In this document: positions 48,769 to 57,501 of the stretch, in pieces | Numbering within the stretch: position 1 is the stretch's first letter | Layout of the letters: the number at the start of each line of letters is the position of its first letter | Source of the DNA: Thiobacillus denitrificans | GTDB lineage: Bacteria; Pseudomonadota; Gammaproteobacteria; Burkholderiales; Thiobacillaceae | Assembly: GCA_002403375.1 (NCBI GenBank) | Contig: DHHQ01000013.1 | Location: 247,386 to 311,385, forward strand | DNA length: 64,000 nucleotides | Direction: 5' to 3' | The notes under the pieces: model-generated | Told to the model about the DNA's origin: nothing | Seen by the model: only the letters and a program-made list of their open reading frames with translations | Database searches by the model: none | Translations under genes and position numbers: made by a program

Positions 48769-49269
48769 ATGAAGGTGTTCGGCATCGCAGGCTACAGCGG
48801 CAGCGGCAAGACCACGCTGATCGAGCGCGTGCTGCCGCGGCTGGCGGCGCGCGGGCTCAGGGTCGCGGTGCTCAAGCACACCCACCACGACTTCGACATC
48901 GACCGCCCCGGCAAGGACAGCTGGCGGGCGCGCGAGGCGGGCGCGGCGGCGGTGCTGCTGGCGTCCGACCACCGCACCGCGCTGCTGGTCGAGCATCGCG
49001 ACACGCCGCCCGCGCTCGACGCGCTGCTCGACCAGTTGCCGCCGTGCGACCTGGTGCTGGTCGAGGGCTACAAGCGCGAGGCCATCCCCAAGCTCGAGGT
49101 GCACCGCAGCGAAACCGCCAGGCCCTGGCTGTTTCCGGACGATCCGAATATTCTGGCGGTGGCGTCCGACGTCACGCCGCCCGACGATTTCCCCCGCATC
49201 GACCTCGATGCGATTTCCCAACTCACGGACTTCATCATCGACCATGCTCTCAGCCGACCAACTGCTTGA
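48769..49269 (+). CDS. mobB: Molybdopterin-guanine dinucleotide synthesis protein B
   Basis: P-loop GTPase-like accessory protein of 166 residues: GYSGSGKTTLIERVLP at the N-terminus, VLKHTHHDFDID, and LVEGYKREAIPKLE. It assists MobA in forming the guanine dinucleotide cofactor. No mobA is in the window. Overlaps moeA by 26 bases. Confidence 0.93.
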   Translation: MKVFGIAGYSGSGKTTLIERVLPRLAARGLRVAVLKHTHHDFDIDRPGKDSWRAREAGAAAVLLASDHRTALLVEHRDTPPALDALLDQLPPCDLVLVEGYKREAIPKLEVHRSETARPWLFPDDPNILAVASDVTPPDDFPRIDLDAISQLTDFIIDHALSRPTA

Positions 49270-50437
49270 CGCCCTGCTCGAACGCGCGCGCGCGGTCGCC
49301 ACGACCGAAACCGTCGCCGTGAACGAGGCGCTCGGGCGCGTGATCGCCGCGCCGCAAACCTCCGCGATCACCGTGCCGCCGGCGGACAACAGCGCGATGG
49401 ACGGCTACGCCGTGCGCGTCGCCGACGTGCCCGCTGCCGGCGTGCGGCTGCCGGTGTCGCAGCGCATCCTCGCCGGCGCGGTCGGCGAGCCGCTCGCCCC
49501 CGGCACCGCGGCGCGCATCTTCACCGGCGCGCCGGTGCCGCCCGGCGCCGACGCCGTGCTGATGCAGGAGTACTGCAACGCCGAGGACGGCCACGTCGTC
49601 ATCCACGCGCTGCCGCGTCCCCGCGAGAACATCCGCCGGGCGGGCGAGGACATCGAGGCGGGTGCGCAGGTGCTCGGCGCGGGCACCCGGATCGGCGCCG
49701 CCGAGATGGGGCTCGCCGCGTCGGTCGGGCTGGCCGAGCTGCCGGTGTTCAGGAAGCTCAGGGTGGCGTGCTTCTTCACCGGCGACGAGCTGGTGACGCC
49801 CGGCGCGCCGCTCGCGCCCGGGCAGATCTACAACTCCAACCGCTACACGCTGACCGGGCTGCTGAACGGCCTCGGCTGCGAACTCGTCGACCTCGGCATC
49901 GTGCCCGACACGCTGGAGGCGACCGAGGCCGCGCTGGCGCGGGCCGCGCGCGAGGCCGACGTCGTCGTCACCAGCGGCGGCGTGTCGGTCGGCGAGGCCG
50001 ACTACGTCAGGGCGGCGGTCGAGAAGCTCGGCCGCGTCGAGATGTGGAAGGTCGCGATGAAGCCCGGCAAGCCGCTCGTCTACGGACGCGTGGGGGACGC
50101 CGACTTCATCGGCCTGCCCGGCAACCCGGTGTCGGCGTTCGTCACCTTCTGCCTGTTCGTGCGGCCCTTCCTGCTCAAGCGCATGGGCGCCGAAAACGTG
50201 CTGTACCGCGCGTTCGCCGCGCAGGCCGGCTTCGCGTGGGTGAAGCCCGGCGTACGCCGCGAATTCCTGCGCGCGCGGTTGCAGCCGAACGGCAGGCTCG
50301 CGCTGTTCGCCAACCAGAGCTCGGCCGTGCTGACGTCGTGCGCGTGGGCGGACGGCCTGGTCGACCTCGAAATCGGCCAGACCATCGAGCCGGGCGACTG
50401 GGTGCGCTTCATCCCCTTCTCGGAGCTCCTCGCATGA
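49244..50437 (+). CDS. moeA: Molybdopterin molybdenumtransferase
   Basis: Inserts molybdate into adenylated molybdopterin, 397 residues. PADNSAMDGYAVR, GDELVTPG, TSGGVSVGEADYV and GLPGNPVSAFVTF are all classical MoeA motifs. ATG 49244. Overlaps moaD (ATGA). Confidence 0.96.
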   Translation: MLSADQLLDALLERARAVATTETVAVNEALGRVIAAPQTSAITVPPADNSAMDGYAVRVADVPAAGVRLPVSQRILAGAVGEPLAPGTAARIFTGAPVPPGADAVLMQEYCNAEDGHVVIHALPRPRENIRRAGEDIEAGAQVLGAGTRIGAAEMGLAASVGLAELPVFRKLRVACFFTGDELVTPGAPLAPGQIYNSNRYTLTGLLNGLGCELVDLGIVPDTLEATEAALARAAREADVVVTSGGVSVGEADYVRAAVEKLGRVEMWKVAMKPGKPLVYGRVGDADFIGLPGNPVSAFVTFCLFVRPFLLKRMGAENVLYRAFAAQAGFAWVKPGVRREFLRARLQPNGRLALFANQSSAVLTSCAWADGLVDLEIGQTIEPGDWVRFIPFSELLA

Positions 50438-50685
50438 GGCTGCACGTGCTCTACTTCGCCCGCCTGCGCGAACGCTTCGGCGTCGCCGAGGAGACGCTGG
50501 ATTTCGCCGGGACCACCGCGGCCGACCTGGTGGCTGTGCTGCAGGCGCGGGGCGGCGCGTGGGCCGAGGAACTCGGCGGCGGCCGCGCGTTCCGGGTGGC
50601 GGTCAACCAGGACATCGTCGCGCTCGACGCGGCGCTGCCCGATCAGGCGGAAGTCGCGATCTTCCCGCCGGTGACCGGAGGCTGA
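50434..50685 (+). CDS. moaD: Molybdopterin synthase small subunit
   Basis: Ubiquitin-like sulfur carrier, 83 residues, ending in the required Gly-Gly (FPPVTGG), which becomes a thiocarboxylate. ATG overlaps the moeA stop; moaE starts 4 bases after its stop. Confidence 0.96.
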   Translation: MRLHVLYFARLRERFGVAEETLDFAGTTAADLVAVLQARGGAWAEELGGGRAFRVAVNQDIVALDAALPDQAEVAIFPPVTGG

Positions 50686-50689
50686 CGCG

Positions 50690-51145
50690 ATGAGGATCGT
50701 CGTCCAGTCCGACGCCTTCGACCTCGGCGCCGAGGTCGACGCGATGCGCCAGGGCCGCACCGACATCGGCGCCATCGCGAGCTTCGTCGGCCTTGCGCGC
50801 GACATGAACGACGGCAGCGGGGTCGCCGCGATGACGCTGGAGCATTACCCCGGCATGACCGAGAAGGCGCTCGCGAGGCTGGTCGACGCCGCCGCGTCGC
50901 GCTGGACGCTGCTCGACGTCACGGTGATCCACCGGGTCGGCCGCCTGCTGCCGGGCGACCCCATCGTGCTGGTGGCGGTGGCGGCGAGCCACCGCGGCGA
51001 GGCCTTCGCGGCCTGCGAGTTCATCATGGATTACCTGAAAACGCAGGCGCCGTTCTGGAAGAAGGAAGAGACGCCCGCGGGCGACCGCTGGGTCGAGGCG
51101 CGCGCCAGCGACGACGCCGCGGCGGCGCGCTGGAACCAGCCCTGA
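50690..51145 (+). CDS. moaE: Molybdopterin synthase large subunit
   Basis: Catalytic subunit converting cPMP to molybdopterin using MoaD thiocarboxylate, 151 residues. FVGLARDMNDG, LEHYPGMTEKAL, HRVGRLLPGD and FWKKEE (active-site lysines) are intact. Last gene of mobB-moeA-moaD-moaE. Confidence 0.96.
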   Translation: MRIVVQSDAFDLGAEVDAMRQGRTDIGAIASFVGLARDMNDGSGVAAMTLEHYPGMTEKALARLVDAAASRWTLLDVTVIHRVGRLLPGDPIVLVAVAASHRGEAFAACEFIMDYLKTQAPFWKKEETPAGDRWVEARASDDAAAARWNQP

Positions 51146-51163
51146 TCGAACGGCGCCGCTGAT

Positions 51164-51568
51164 TCAGCGCCGGCCGCCGTCGCCCGGCAGCGGGCAGGCG
51201 GCCGCCTCCCTGCGCCACAGCCGGCGCAGCCGCAGAAATCCCCGATAGCCCCATTCCAGCCCGTGCACCACGCCGGGCAGCGCCGCCGCGCGCCCGGCGA
51301 GCCGGAACGCCGGCAGCGCCTGCCACAGCGCGGCGAACGCCCGCGCGCCCGACAGCAGCCGGCCGTCCGGCAGGCGGGCGTGCAGGCGCGCGTATGCGGC
51401 TTCGCGACTCAAATCCTCTCCCAGCTCGGCGTCGGTGCATTGCGCGAGATCGATCCAGCGGATGTTCCCGGCGCCACGCCGGCGGCGATAGAAGCCGATC
51501 TCGCGGGTGCAGACGGGGCAGCCGCCGTCGTAGTAAAGCGTGAGAAGCGGGGCGGCAGTCGAAGGCAT
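51164..51568 (-). CDS. DCC-family thiol-disulfide oxidoreductase (DUF393)
   Basis: A 134-residue thioredoxin-like protein starting LTLYYDGGCPVCTREIGFY, with the DxxCxxC motif of the DCC/DUF393 family. Redox partner unknown. Convergent with moaE and divergent from marR, so the MarR operator region could also influence it. Confidence 0.88.
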   Translation of the reverse strand: MPSTAAPLLTLYYDGGCPVCTREIGFYRRRRGAGNIRWIDLAQCTDAELGEDLSREAAYARLHARLPDGRLLSGARAFAALWQALPAFRLAGRAAALPGVVHGLEWGYRGFLRLRRLWRREAAACPLPGDGGRR

Positions 51569-51638
51569 GGCGAGGTGCTTTGCGGGGAGGGGAGTGAAGT
51601 TGGAGCGGCGCGGTCGGATCGGGTTCCGCGGGCTGCCC

Positions 51639-51686
51639 TTGACATTCGTTCTAACACGAACTAAATTTTGTTCGTGTTAGAACGAA
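51639..51686 (+). promoter_or_regulatory. marR promoter with a 17-bp perfect operator palindrome
   Basis: A consensus -35 TTGACA (51639-51644), 17-base spacer and TAAATT (-10, 51662-51667). A 17-bp perfect inverted repeat overlies it: TTCGTTCTAACACGAAC (51645-51661), 8-base spacer, complement (51670-51686). It fills the -35/-10 spacer, so binding would block polymerase; autoregulation by the adjacent MarR protein is likely. Confidence 0.85.
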
Positions 51687-51696
51687 TTTTCCATCG

Positions 51697-52137
51697 ATGA
51701 GCCAAGCCGCCGAATTCCTGCCGACCGTCCAGGCCCTGGTGCAGTGCTACCAGGCGTTCGAGGCGTATTCCGCCGCCGACATCCGGGCGCAGGGCCTCAC
51801 GCCGCCGCAATTCGACATCGTCGCCACGCTCGGCAACACGCCGGGGATGACGGCGACCGAACTCGGCGAGAAGACCCTGATCACCAAGGGCACGCTGACC
51901 GGCGTGGTCGACCGCCTCGCCGAGCGCGGCTGGGTCGAGCGCGTCGCGCACGGCAGCGACCGCCGCTGCCAGATCATCCGCCTGACGCCGGCGGGCGAGG
52001 CCCTGTTCGCCCGGGTGTTCCCCGCGCATATTGCGCACCTCGCGGCCGGCTTCGCCAGCGCCAGCGCCGCCGAGCACGCGCGCTGGCAGGACGCGCTGCG
52101 CACGCTCGAGAACCTGTTCAGAAAGGGGAGCGCATGA
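51697..52137 (+). CDS. MarR-family transcriptional regulator
   Basis: A 146-residue MarR/winged-helix repressor: TPPQFDIVATLGNTPGMTATELGE and the recognition helix TKGTLTGVVDRL, then RRCQIIRLT. Starts 10 bases after the operator palindrome and overlaps the cytochrome gene (ATGA). Probably senses a small molecule or redox signal and controls the following cytochrome b561/YceI genes. Confidence 0.93.
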   Translation: MSQAAEFLPTVQALVQCYQAFEAYSAADIRAQGLTPPQFDIVATLGNTPGMTATELGEKTLITKGTLTGVVDRLAERGWVERVAHGSDRRCQIIRLTPAGEALFARVFPAHIAHLAAGFASASAAEHARWQDALRTLENLFRKGSA

Positions 52138-52682
52138 GCCCCGTATCGCGCTACACCGCCCCGGCCGTCGTGCTGCACTGGCTGGTCGCGCTGCTGATCT
52201 TCGTGGGCTTCCCGCTCGGCGTGTACATGGTCGACCTGCCGCTGTCGCCCGACAAACTGAAGCTCTACAGCTACCACAAGTGGATCGGCATCAGCGTGCT
52301 GCTGCTGGTCGGCATCCGCCTCGCCTGGCGGCTGACGCACACGCCGCCGCCGCTGCCGGCCGGGATCGCCGCCTGGCAGCGCCGCGCCAGCGCCATCGTG
52401 CACGGCCTGCTGTATGTGCTGATGGTGGCGATCCCGCTGTCGGGCTGGCTGATGAGCTCGGCCAAGGGGTTCCAGACGGTGTGGTTCGGCGTGCTGCCGC
52501 TGCCCGACCTGGTCGACAAGAACCGCGAACTCGGCGAGCTGCTCGCCGGGGTCCACAAGGCCCTGAACTTCACGCTGCTGGCGCTGGTCGTCATGCACGT
52601 GGGTGCCGCCCTGCAGCATCACTTCATCGAACGCCAGCCCTTCCTGCAGCGGATGGGGCTCGGCAGAAAGGAGCGCACATGA
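52134..52682 (+). CDS. Cytochrome b561-family protein
   Basis: A 182-residue diheme membrane protein with four helices. Candidate heme ligands: His in VLHWLVAL, YHKWIG, IVHGLLY and VMHVGAAL. The family transfers electrons between quinone and a periplasmic acceptor and is often next to yceI, as here. Coupled at both ends by ATGA overlaps. Confidence 0.92.
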   Translation: MSPVSRYTAPAVVLHWLVALLIFVGFPLGVYMVDLPLSPDKLKLYSYHKWIGISVLLLVGIRLAWRLTHTPPPLPAGIAAWQRRASAIVHGLLYVLMVAIPLSGWLMSSAKGFQTVWFGVLPLPDLVDKNRELGELLAGVHKALNFTLLALVVMHVGAALQHHFIERQPFLQRMGLGRKERT

Positions 52683-53239
52683 CACGCAAGCTGACCCTGT
52701 TGACGCTGATGGCGGCGCTGGCCGCACCGGCCGCGTACGCCGTCGAGTACCGCACGGTGCTGCCGCAGCAGAGCCGCATCGGCTTCGAGTTCCGCCAGAT
52801 GGGCGTGCCGGTGAAGGGCGGCTTCAAGCGTTTCGCCACCGAGATGGCCTTCGACCCGGCCAAACCCGAAGCGGCGCGCGCCCGGATCGAGATCGACCTC
52901 GCCAGCATCGACGCCGGATCGTCCGAGGCCGACGACGAGTCCGCCGGCAAGCTGTGGTTCGACCGCGCCGCGTATCCGAAGGCGGTGTTCGTCGCCAGCC
53001 AGGTGCGCGCGCTCGGCGCGAACCGCTACGAGATGCGCGGCACGCTCACCCTCAAGGGCAGGAGCCGCGAGATGACCGTTCCGGTCACGTACACGCCCGG
53101 CAAGGGCGCCGCCACCTTCGACGGCGCCTTCGTCCTCAGGCGCCTGGACTTCGGCATCGGCGAGGGGATGTGGGCGGACGTCGCCACCGTCGCCAACGAG
53201 GTCAGGGTCAATTTCAGAATTGCCGCCACCGGCAACTAA
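52679..53239 (+). CDS. YceI-family periplasmic protein 1
   Basis: A 186-residue lipocalin-like protein with a signal peptide (ending APAAYA). YceI hallmarks are SRIGFEFRQMGVPVKGGFKRF and the late FGIGEGMWAD. YceI proteins bind isoprenoid chains. With cytochrome b561 it probably forms a small quinone-linked redox module. Confidence 0.92.
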   Translation: MTRKLTLLTLMAALAAPAAYAVEYRTVLPQQSRIGFEFRQMGVPVKGGFKRFATEMAFDPAKPEAARARIEIDLASIDAGSSEADDESAGKLWFDRAAYPKAVFVASQVRALGANRYEMRGTLTLKGRSREMTVPVTYTPGKGAATFDGAFVLRRLDFGIGEGMWADVATVANEVRVNFRIAATGN

Positions 53240-53271
53240 CCCGCAGTCCGTTCATTTCACAGGAGAGAACC

Positions 53272-53853
53272 ATGAAACGTCTTGCCCTCGTCGCCGCACT
53301 CGCCGCCGTCGCCGCCACCGCGCAGGCCGCGCCGTCGACGTACAACATCGACAACAGCCACACCTATCCGCATTTCTCCTACAGCCACCTCGGCTATTCG
53401 ACCCAGACCCACAAGTTCGACAAGACCAGCGGCAAGGTCGTCATGGACTTCGACGCCAAGACCGGTTCGGTCGACGTCACCATCGACGCCACCTCGGTGA
53501 ACACCGGCTTCGCCCTGTTCGACGAGCACATCCAGGCCGAGGACTTCTTCCACACCGCCAAGTACCCGACGATCACCTTCAAGTCGACCGACATGAAGTT
53601 CAAGGGCAACAAGCCGGTCAGCGTCGCGGGTGACCTCACGATCAAGGGCGTGACGAAGCCGGTCAAGCTCGACATCACCCACTTCAAGTGCATGCCGCAT
53701 CCGATGCTGAAGGCGCCCGCCTGCGGGGCCAACGCGACGGCCAAGGTCAAGCGCTCCGAGTTCAACATGGGCAAGAACGTCCCCTTCGTCAGCGACGAGG
53801 TGACGCTGACCCTGGCGATCGAGGCGGTGATGGAGCAGCCCGACGCCCAGTGA
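53272..53853 (+). CDS. YceI-family periplasmic protein 2
   Basis: A 193-residue YceI protein with signal peptide (ending TAQA). TYNIDNSHTYPHFSYSHLGY at the mature N-terminus is typical of the E. coli YceI type. It has two cysteines (KCMPHP, APACGA). Preceded by AGGAGAGA; 32 bases after the first yceI gene, so likely the end of the MarR operon. Confidence 0.92.
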   Translation: MKRLALVAALAAVAATAQAAPSTYNIDNSHTYPHFSYSHLGYSTQTHKFDKTSGKVVMDFDAKTGSVDVTIDATSVNTGFALFDEHIQAEDFFHTAKYPTITFKSTDMKFKGNKPVSVAGDLTIKGVTKPVKLDITHFKCMPHPMLKAPACGANATAKVKRSEFNMGKNVPFVSDEVTLTLAIEAVMEQPDAQ

Positions 53854-53875
53854 GCCGGCGCGGGGCGGCCTCCGG

Positions 53876-53881
53876 TAAAAT
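53876..53881 (+). promoter_or_regulatory. Possible -10 element (TAAAAT) of rlhA
   Basis: If used, transcription starts near 53888, which argues against TTG 53888 as the rlhA start. Confidence 0.4.
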
Positions 53882-53908
53882 GCGTCTTTGGCTGTCCGGA
53901 ACGCCCCT

Positions 53909-55858
53909 GTGGAACCCCATCAACTCGAACTGCTCGCGCCCGCGCGCGACGCCGATATCGGCATCGAAGCCGTCAACCACGGTGCCGATGCGGTCTACAT
54001 CGGCGGGCCGTCGTTCGGCGCGCGCGCGGCCGCAGCCAACGACATCGCCGACATCGCGCGGCTGGTCGAACACGCGCACCGCTACAACGCGCGCATCTTC
54101 GCCACCCTCAACACCATCCTGCGTGACGACGAACTCGAGCCGGCACGCAAGCAGATCTGGCAGCTGTACGACGCCGGCGTCGACGCGCTGATCCTCCAGG
54201 ACATGGGCCTCCTGGAGCTCGACCTGCCGCCGATCCAGCTGCACGCCAGCACCCAGTGCGACATCCGCACGCCGGAGAAGGCGCGCTTCCTGCAGGACGT
54301 GGGCTTGAGCCAGATCGTCCTCGCGCGCGAGCTCGACCTCGGCGAGATCGCCGCGATCCGTGCCGCGACGCGGCCGGAGACCACGCTCGAATTCTTCGTC
54401 CACGGCGCGCTGTGCGTCGCCTACAGCGGCCAGTGCTACATCAGCCACGCCCATACCGGGCGCAGCGCCAACCGTGGCGACTGCTCGCAGGCGTGCCGCC
54501 TGCCGTACCAGGTCACCGACCTGGAGGGGCGCATCGTCGCGCACGACAAACATGTCCTTTCCATGAAGGACAACAACCAGAGCGCCAACCTCGAGGCGCT
54601 GGTCGACGCCGGCATCCGCAGCTTCAAGATCGAGGGGCGCTACAAGGACATGGGCTACGTGAAGAACATCACCGCCCATTACCGGACGCTGCTCGACGCG
54701 CTGATCGAGCGCCGGCCGGAATTCGCGCGCGCGTCGAGCGGCCGCACCCGCTTCAGCTTCACCCCCGACCCCAACCAGAACTTCAACCGCGAATTCACCG
54801 ACTACTTCGTCGGCGGCCGCCGCGACGACATCGGCGCGTTCGACACGCCGAAGAATCCCGGCCTGCCGGTCGGCTACGTCAGCAAGGTCGGCGACAGATG
54901 GGTCGAACTGCAGGCCGACTCGCCCGACACCGTGCTCAACAACGGCGACGGCCTGTGCTACTACACGCTGCAGAAGGACCTCGCCGGCCTCGCGATCAAC
55001 CGTGCCGAGCAGGTGGGCGAGGGCGTGTGGCGCGTGTTCCCCAAGGATCCGATGGCGAGCTTCAAGGACTTGCGCGCCGGCACGCTGGTCAATCGCAACC
55101 GCGACATGGAGTGGACGCGCAGGCTCGATCGCCCGTCGAGCGAGCGCCGCATCGGCGTGTGGCTGCGGATGGACGAAACCGCCGGGGGCTTTTCACTGAC
55201 GCTGACCGACGAGGACGGCCACACCGCCACCGTGGAAGGCGTGCATGCCAAGGAGGCGGCGAAGGACGCAACCAAAGCCGAGGCCACGCTGCGCGAGCAC
55301 CTCGGCAAGCTCGGCGCGACGCGCTTCGAGGCGATGGGGATTGCGCTCGAACTGACGCAGCCCTGGTTCGTGCCGGCGTCCTTCGTCAACGCGCTGCGCC
55401 GCGATGCCGTCGCCGCGCTGGAAGCCGTGCGTGCCGCGGCATACCAGCGCCCGCCGCGCGCGCAGCCGGTCGAGCCGCCTGCGGTCTACCCCGAGGATAC
55501 GCTCAGCTATCTCGCCAACGTCTACAACCACAAGGCGCGCGACTTCTACGCGAAGCACGGCGTCCAGATCGTCGCCGCGGCCTACGAGAGCCACGAGGAG
55601 ACCGGCGAGGTCTCGCTGATGATCACCAAGCACTGCGTGCGCTATTCGCTCTCCCTGTGCCCGAAGCAGGCGAAGGGCGTGGTGGGCGTTTCGGGCACGG
55701 TGCGCGCCGCACCGCTCTCGCTCGTCAACGGCAGCGAAAAGCTCACGCTGCGCTTCGACTGCAAGCGCTGCGAGATGCACGTGGTGGGGAAACTGAAGCC
55801 GGCGGTCGTGAAGCAGACCGCGCCGCTGACCTTCTACCGGACGCGGCCGCAGGCGTAG
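53909..55858 (+). CDS. rlhA: U32-family 23S rRNA C2501 hydroxylase (RlhA/YdcP type)
   Basis: A U32 peptidase-family protein of about 649 residues. Its length and C-terminal DUF3656-like domain match E. coli RlhA (which makes 5-hydroxycytidine in 23S rRNA) rather than the shorter TrhP. The U32 signature reads EFFVHGALCVAYSGQCYIS, and further cysteines in GDCSQACR suit an Fe-S site. GTG 53909 is preferred (VEPHQLELLAPA); TTG 53888 is also in frame but lies at the likely transcription start. Confidence 0.87.
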   Translation: MEPHQLELLAPARDADIGIEAVNHGADAVYIGGPSFGARAAAANDIADIARLVEHAHRYNARIFATLNTILRDDELEPARKQIWQLYDAGVDALILQDMGLLELDLPPIQLHASTQCDIRTPEKARFLQDVGLSQIVLARELDLGEIAAIRAATRPETTLEFFVHGALCVAYSGQCYISHAHTGRSANRGDCSQACRLPYQVTDLEGRIVAHDKHVLSMKDNNQSANLEALVDAGIRSFKIEGRYKDMGYVKNITAHYRTLLDALIERRPEFARASSGRTRFSFTPDPNQNFNREFTDYFVGGRRDDIGAFDTPKNPGLPVGYVSKVGDRWVELQADSPDTVLNNGDGLCYYTLQKDLAGLAINRAEQVGEGVWRVFPKDPMASFKDLRAGTLVNRNRDMEWTRRLDRPSSERRIGVWLRMDETAGGFSLTLTDEDGHTATVEGVHAKEAAKDATKAEATLREHLGKLGATRFEAMGIALELTQPWFVPASFVNALRRDAVAALEAVRAAAYQRPPRAQPVEPPAVYPEDTLSYLANVYNHKARDFYAKHGVQIVAAAYESHEETGEVSLMITKHCVRYSLSLCPKQAKGVVGVSGTVRAAPLSLVNGSEKLTLRFDCKRCEMHVVGKLKPAVVKQTAPLTFYRTRPQA

Positions 55859-55865
55859 GCAGGTT

Positions 55866-56219
55866 TCAGGCAGCGCGCGCGGGCAGGGTGCCGGCGAGTC
55901 GGGCCATGAACGCCGCATGCTCCGCCTCGGCCGCCTGGAACGCTGCGATCAGGCGCTCGGCGTCCTCGGTCAGGCGGCTGCCGGCGGGGCCGCTTTCGAC
56001 CAGCGGCGACTGCCACGCGGCGTTCATCGCGTCGACCGCGTCCCACGCCGCCTTGTAGCTCATTTTCATTTCCCTGGCGGCCTTCGAGATCGACCCGGTT
56101 TCGCGGATGCGCTGCAGCAGCTCGACGCGGCCGCGGCCGAGGAAGTTCTTGCCGTCGAGCGTCAGCCAGAAGCGGCCGTCGGCCTTGAGTTGCGCTGCCT
56201 TGGATCGTCGTGTCGCCAT
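55866..56219 (-). CDS. ModE-like winged-helix regulator, DNA-binding domain only
   Basis: A 117-residue protein matching the N-terminal LysR-type winged helix of ModE (FLGRGRVELLQRIRETGSISKAAREMKMSYKAAWDAVDAMN). The C-terminal molybdate-binding MOP domains are missing. It is therefore either molybdate-independent or works with another sensor. The moaA-mobB palindrome in this window is a candidate target. Convergent with rlhA. Confidence 0.88.
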   Translation of the reverse strand: MATRRSKAAQLKADGRFWLTLDGKNFLGRGRVELLQRIRETGSISKAAREMKMSYKAAWDAVDAMNAAWQSPLVESGPAGSRLTEDAERLIAAFQAAEAEHAAFMARLAGTLPARAA

Positions 56220-56243
56220 GCCGGCGAGTGTAGCAAACGACCA

Positions 56244-56271
56244 TTGCCATCCCGCCGCAGGCGTCTAAAAA
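56244..56271 (+). promoter_or_regulatory. Likely promoter of the DUF302 gene
   Basis: TTGCCA (56244-56249), 16-base spacer, TAAAAA (56266-56271), followed by CAGGAG ahead of the ATG. Confidence 0.45.
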
Positions 56272-56297
56272 TGAGGGTTCCGATCCAGGAGACTGCG

Positions 56298-56753
56298 ATG
56301 AAAAAAATACTTCTTCTCGGCGCGCTGCTCTGCCTGCCCTTCTCCGCGCTGGCCGACGGCTATGCGAAGGTGTTCAAGACCCAGGGCACGTTCCAGGACG
56401 TGCGCGATTCGCTGCAGCTCGCGATCGAGGGCAAGGGCCTGGTGATCAACCATACCAACCAGATCGCCGGGATGCTCGAGCGCACCGGCAAGGACCTCGG
56501 CGCGACCCGGCAGGTGTACGTCAAGGGCGAGCAGTTCGAGTTCTGCAGCGCCTCGATCTCGCGCCGCATGATGGAGGCCGACGTCCAGGCGATCACGATG
56601 TGTCCGTACATCCTGTCGGTCTATACCGTGCCCGACGACCCGAACGTCTACCTCGCCTACCGCAAGCCGCCCGAGACCGGCAATCCGGCGCTGAACAAGG
56701 CGCTCGCCGAGGTGGCGGCGCTGCTCGACGAGATCATCGAAGAAGCGATGTAG
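56298..56753 (+). CDS. DUF302-domain exported protein 2
   Basis: A 151-residue protein with signal peptide (MKKILLLGALLCLPFSALA) and a DUF302 body: ALQLAIEGKGL-type helix, EFCSASISRRMMEAD and MCPYILSVYTVP. The function of DUF302 is unknown. AGGAG lies just upstream of ATG 56298. It is only distantly like the DUF302 protein at 8592-9299. Confidence 0.82.
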   Translation: MKKILLLGALLCLPFSALADGYAKVFKTQGTFQDVRDSLQLAIEGKGLVINHTNQIAGMLERTGKDLGATRQVYVKGEQFEFCSASISRRMMEADVQAITMCPYILSVYTVPDDPNVYLAYRKPPETGNPALNKALAEVAALLDEIIEEAM

Positions 56754-56787
56754 ACGCGGGGGCAAGGCGCTCGGCTAGAATGCGCGC

Positions 56788-56817
56788 ATGACCGACTTCG
56801 CCGCCCGCCTGCCGTGA
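56788..56817 (+). CDS. Nine-residue upstream frame overlapping the crcB start
   Basis: ATG 56788 reads MTDFAARLP-stop; its TGA overlaps the GTG of crcB (GTGA). It follows a TAGAAT -10-like element at 56776-56781 so closely that the mRNA could be nearly leaderless. It may only serve to couple translation into crcB. Confidence 0.3.
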   Translation: MTDFAARLP

Positions 56818-57188
56818 CCGCCTTCCTTGCCATCGGGCTCGGCGCGGCCATCGGCGCCTGGCTGCGCTGGGGCTTGGGCCTGTGGCTCAATCCGGTGCTG
56901 CCCGCGATGCCGCTCGGCACGCTGGCCGCCAACCTGGTCGGCGGCTACGTGATCGGCCTCGCCATCGCCTGGTTCTCCGAGCATCCGGGCGTGCCGCCCG
57001 AGGCGCGGCTTTTCCTGATCACTGGCCTGCTCGGCGGGCTCACCACGTTCTCGACGTTCTCCGCAGAAGTGGTCACCGCGCTGATGCGCGGCCTCTGGCT
57101 CAGCGGCGGCGCGATCGCCTTCGCCCACATGGCGGGATCCTTCTTCGCCACCGCGCTGGGCTTCTACACGATGAGGGGGTTCCGATGA
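56814..57188 (+). CDS. crcB: Fluoride channel CrcB/Fluc
   Basis: A 124-residue four-helix membrane protein of the dual-topology fluoride exporter family. GAAIGAWLRW, the GTLAANLVGGY segment with the pore Asn, and GGLTTFSTFSAE (the Phe-box and Na+ site) are all present. Start GTG 56814. I see no convincing fluoride riboswitch upstream. Overlaps the DUF190 gene (ATGA), a common partner. Confidence 0.95.
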   Translation: MTAFLAIGLGAAIGAWLRWGLGLWLNPVLPAMPLGTLAANLVGGYVIGLAIAWFSEHPGVPPEARLFLITGLLGGLTTFSTFSAEVVTALMRGLWLSGGAIAFAHMAGSFFATALGFYTMRGFR

Positions 57189-57499
57189 AAGTCGTCTGCC
57201 TGCAGGTGTTTGTATCCGAAGCCAGCCGCCATCATGGCAAGCTGACCTACGAATGGCTGCTCGACGCGGCACAGGGGCTCGGCGTGACGGGCGGCTCGGC
57301 GTTCCGCGCGCTGGCGGGCTTCGGCCGCCACGGTCGCCGCGACGTCGGCTTCTTCGAGCTGGCGGGCGATCTGCCGGTGGTGGTCGAGTTCTTCGTCGAC
57401 GAGGCGGCTGCCGACCGGGTGCTCAAGCTCATCGCCGACGCCCGCCTCGAGCTCGTCTACGCGAAACTGCCAGCGGAGATCGGCGTCACCTCCCTGTAG
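57185..57499 (+). CDS. DUF190-family protein
   Basis: A 104-residue small alpha/beta protein resembling PII-like DUF190 proteins, which are usually next to crcB. GLGVTGGSAFRALAGFGRHG is the recognisable region. Probably a regulatory partner of the fluoride channel. Overlaps crcB by 4 bases. Confidence 0.88.
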   Translation: MKVVCLQVFVSEASRHHGKLTYEWLLDAAQGLGVTGGSAFRALAGFGRHGRRDVGFFELAGDLPVVVEFFVDEAAADRVLKLIADARLELVYAKLPAEIGVTSL

Positions 57500-57501
57500 G
57501 C

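Noticed and set aside
56754..56813. Fluoride riboswitch upstream of crcB
   Set aside because: The gap is too short and I cannot find the conserved GGNGAUG and pseudoknot elements.
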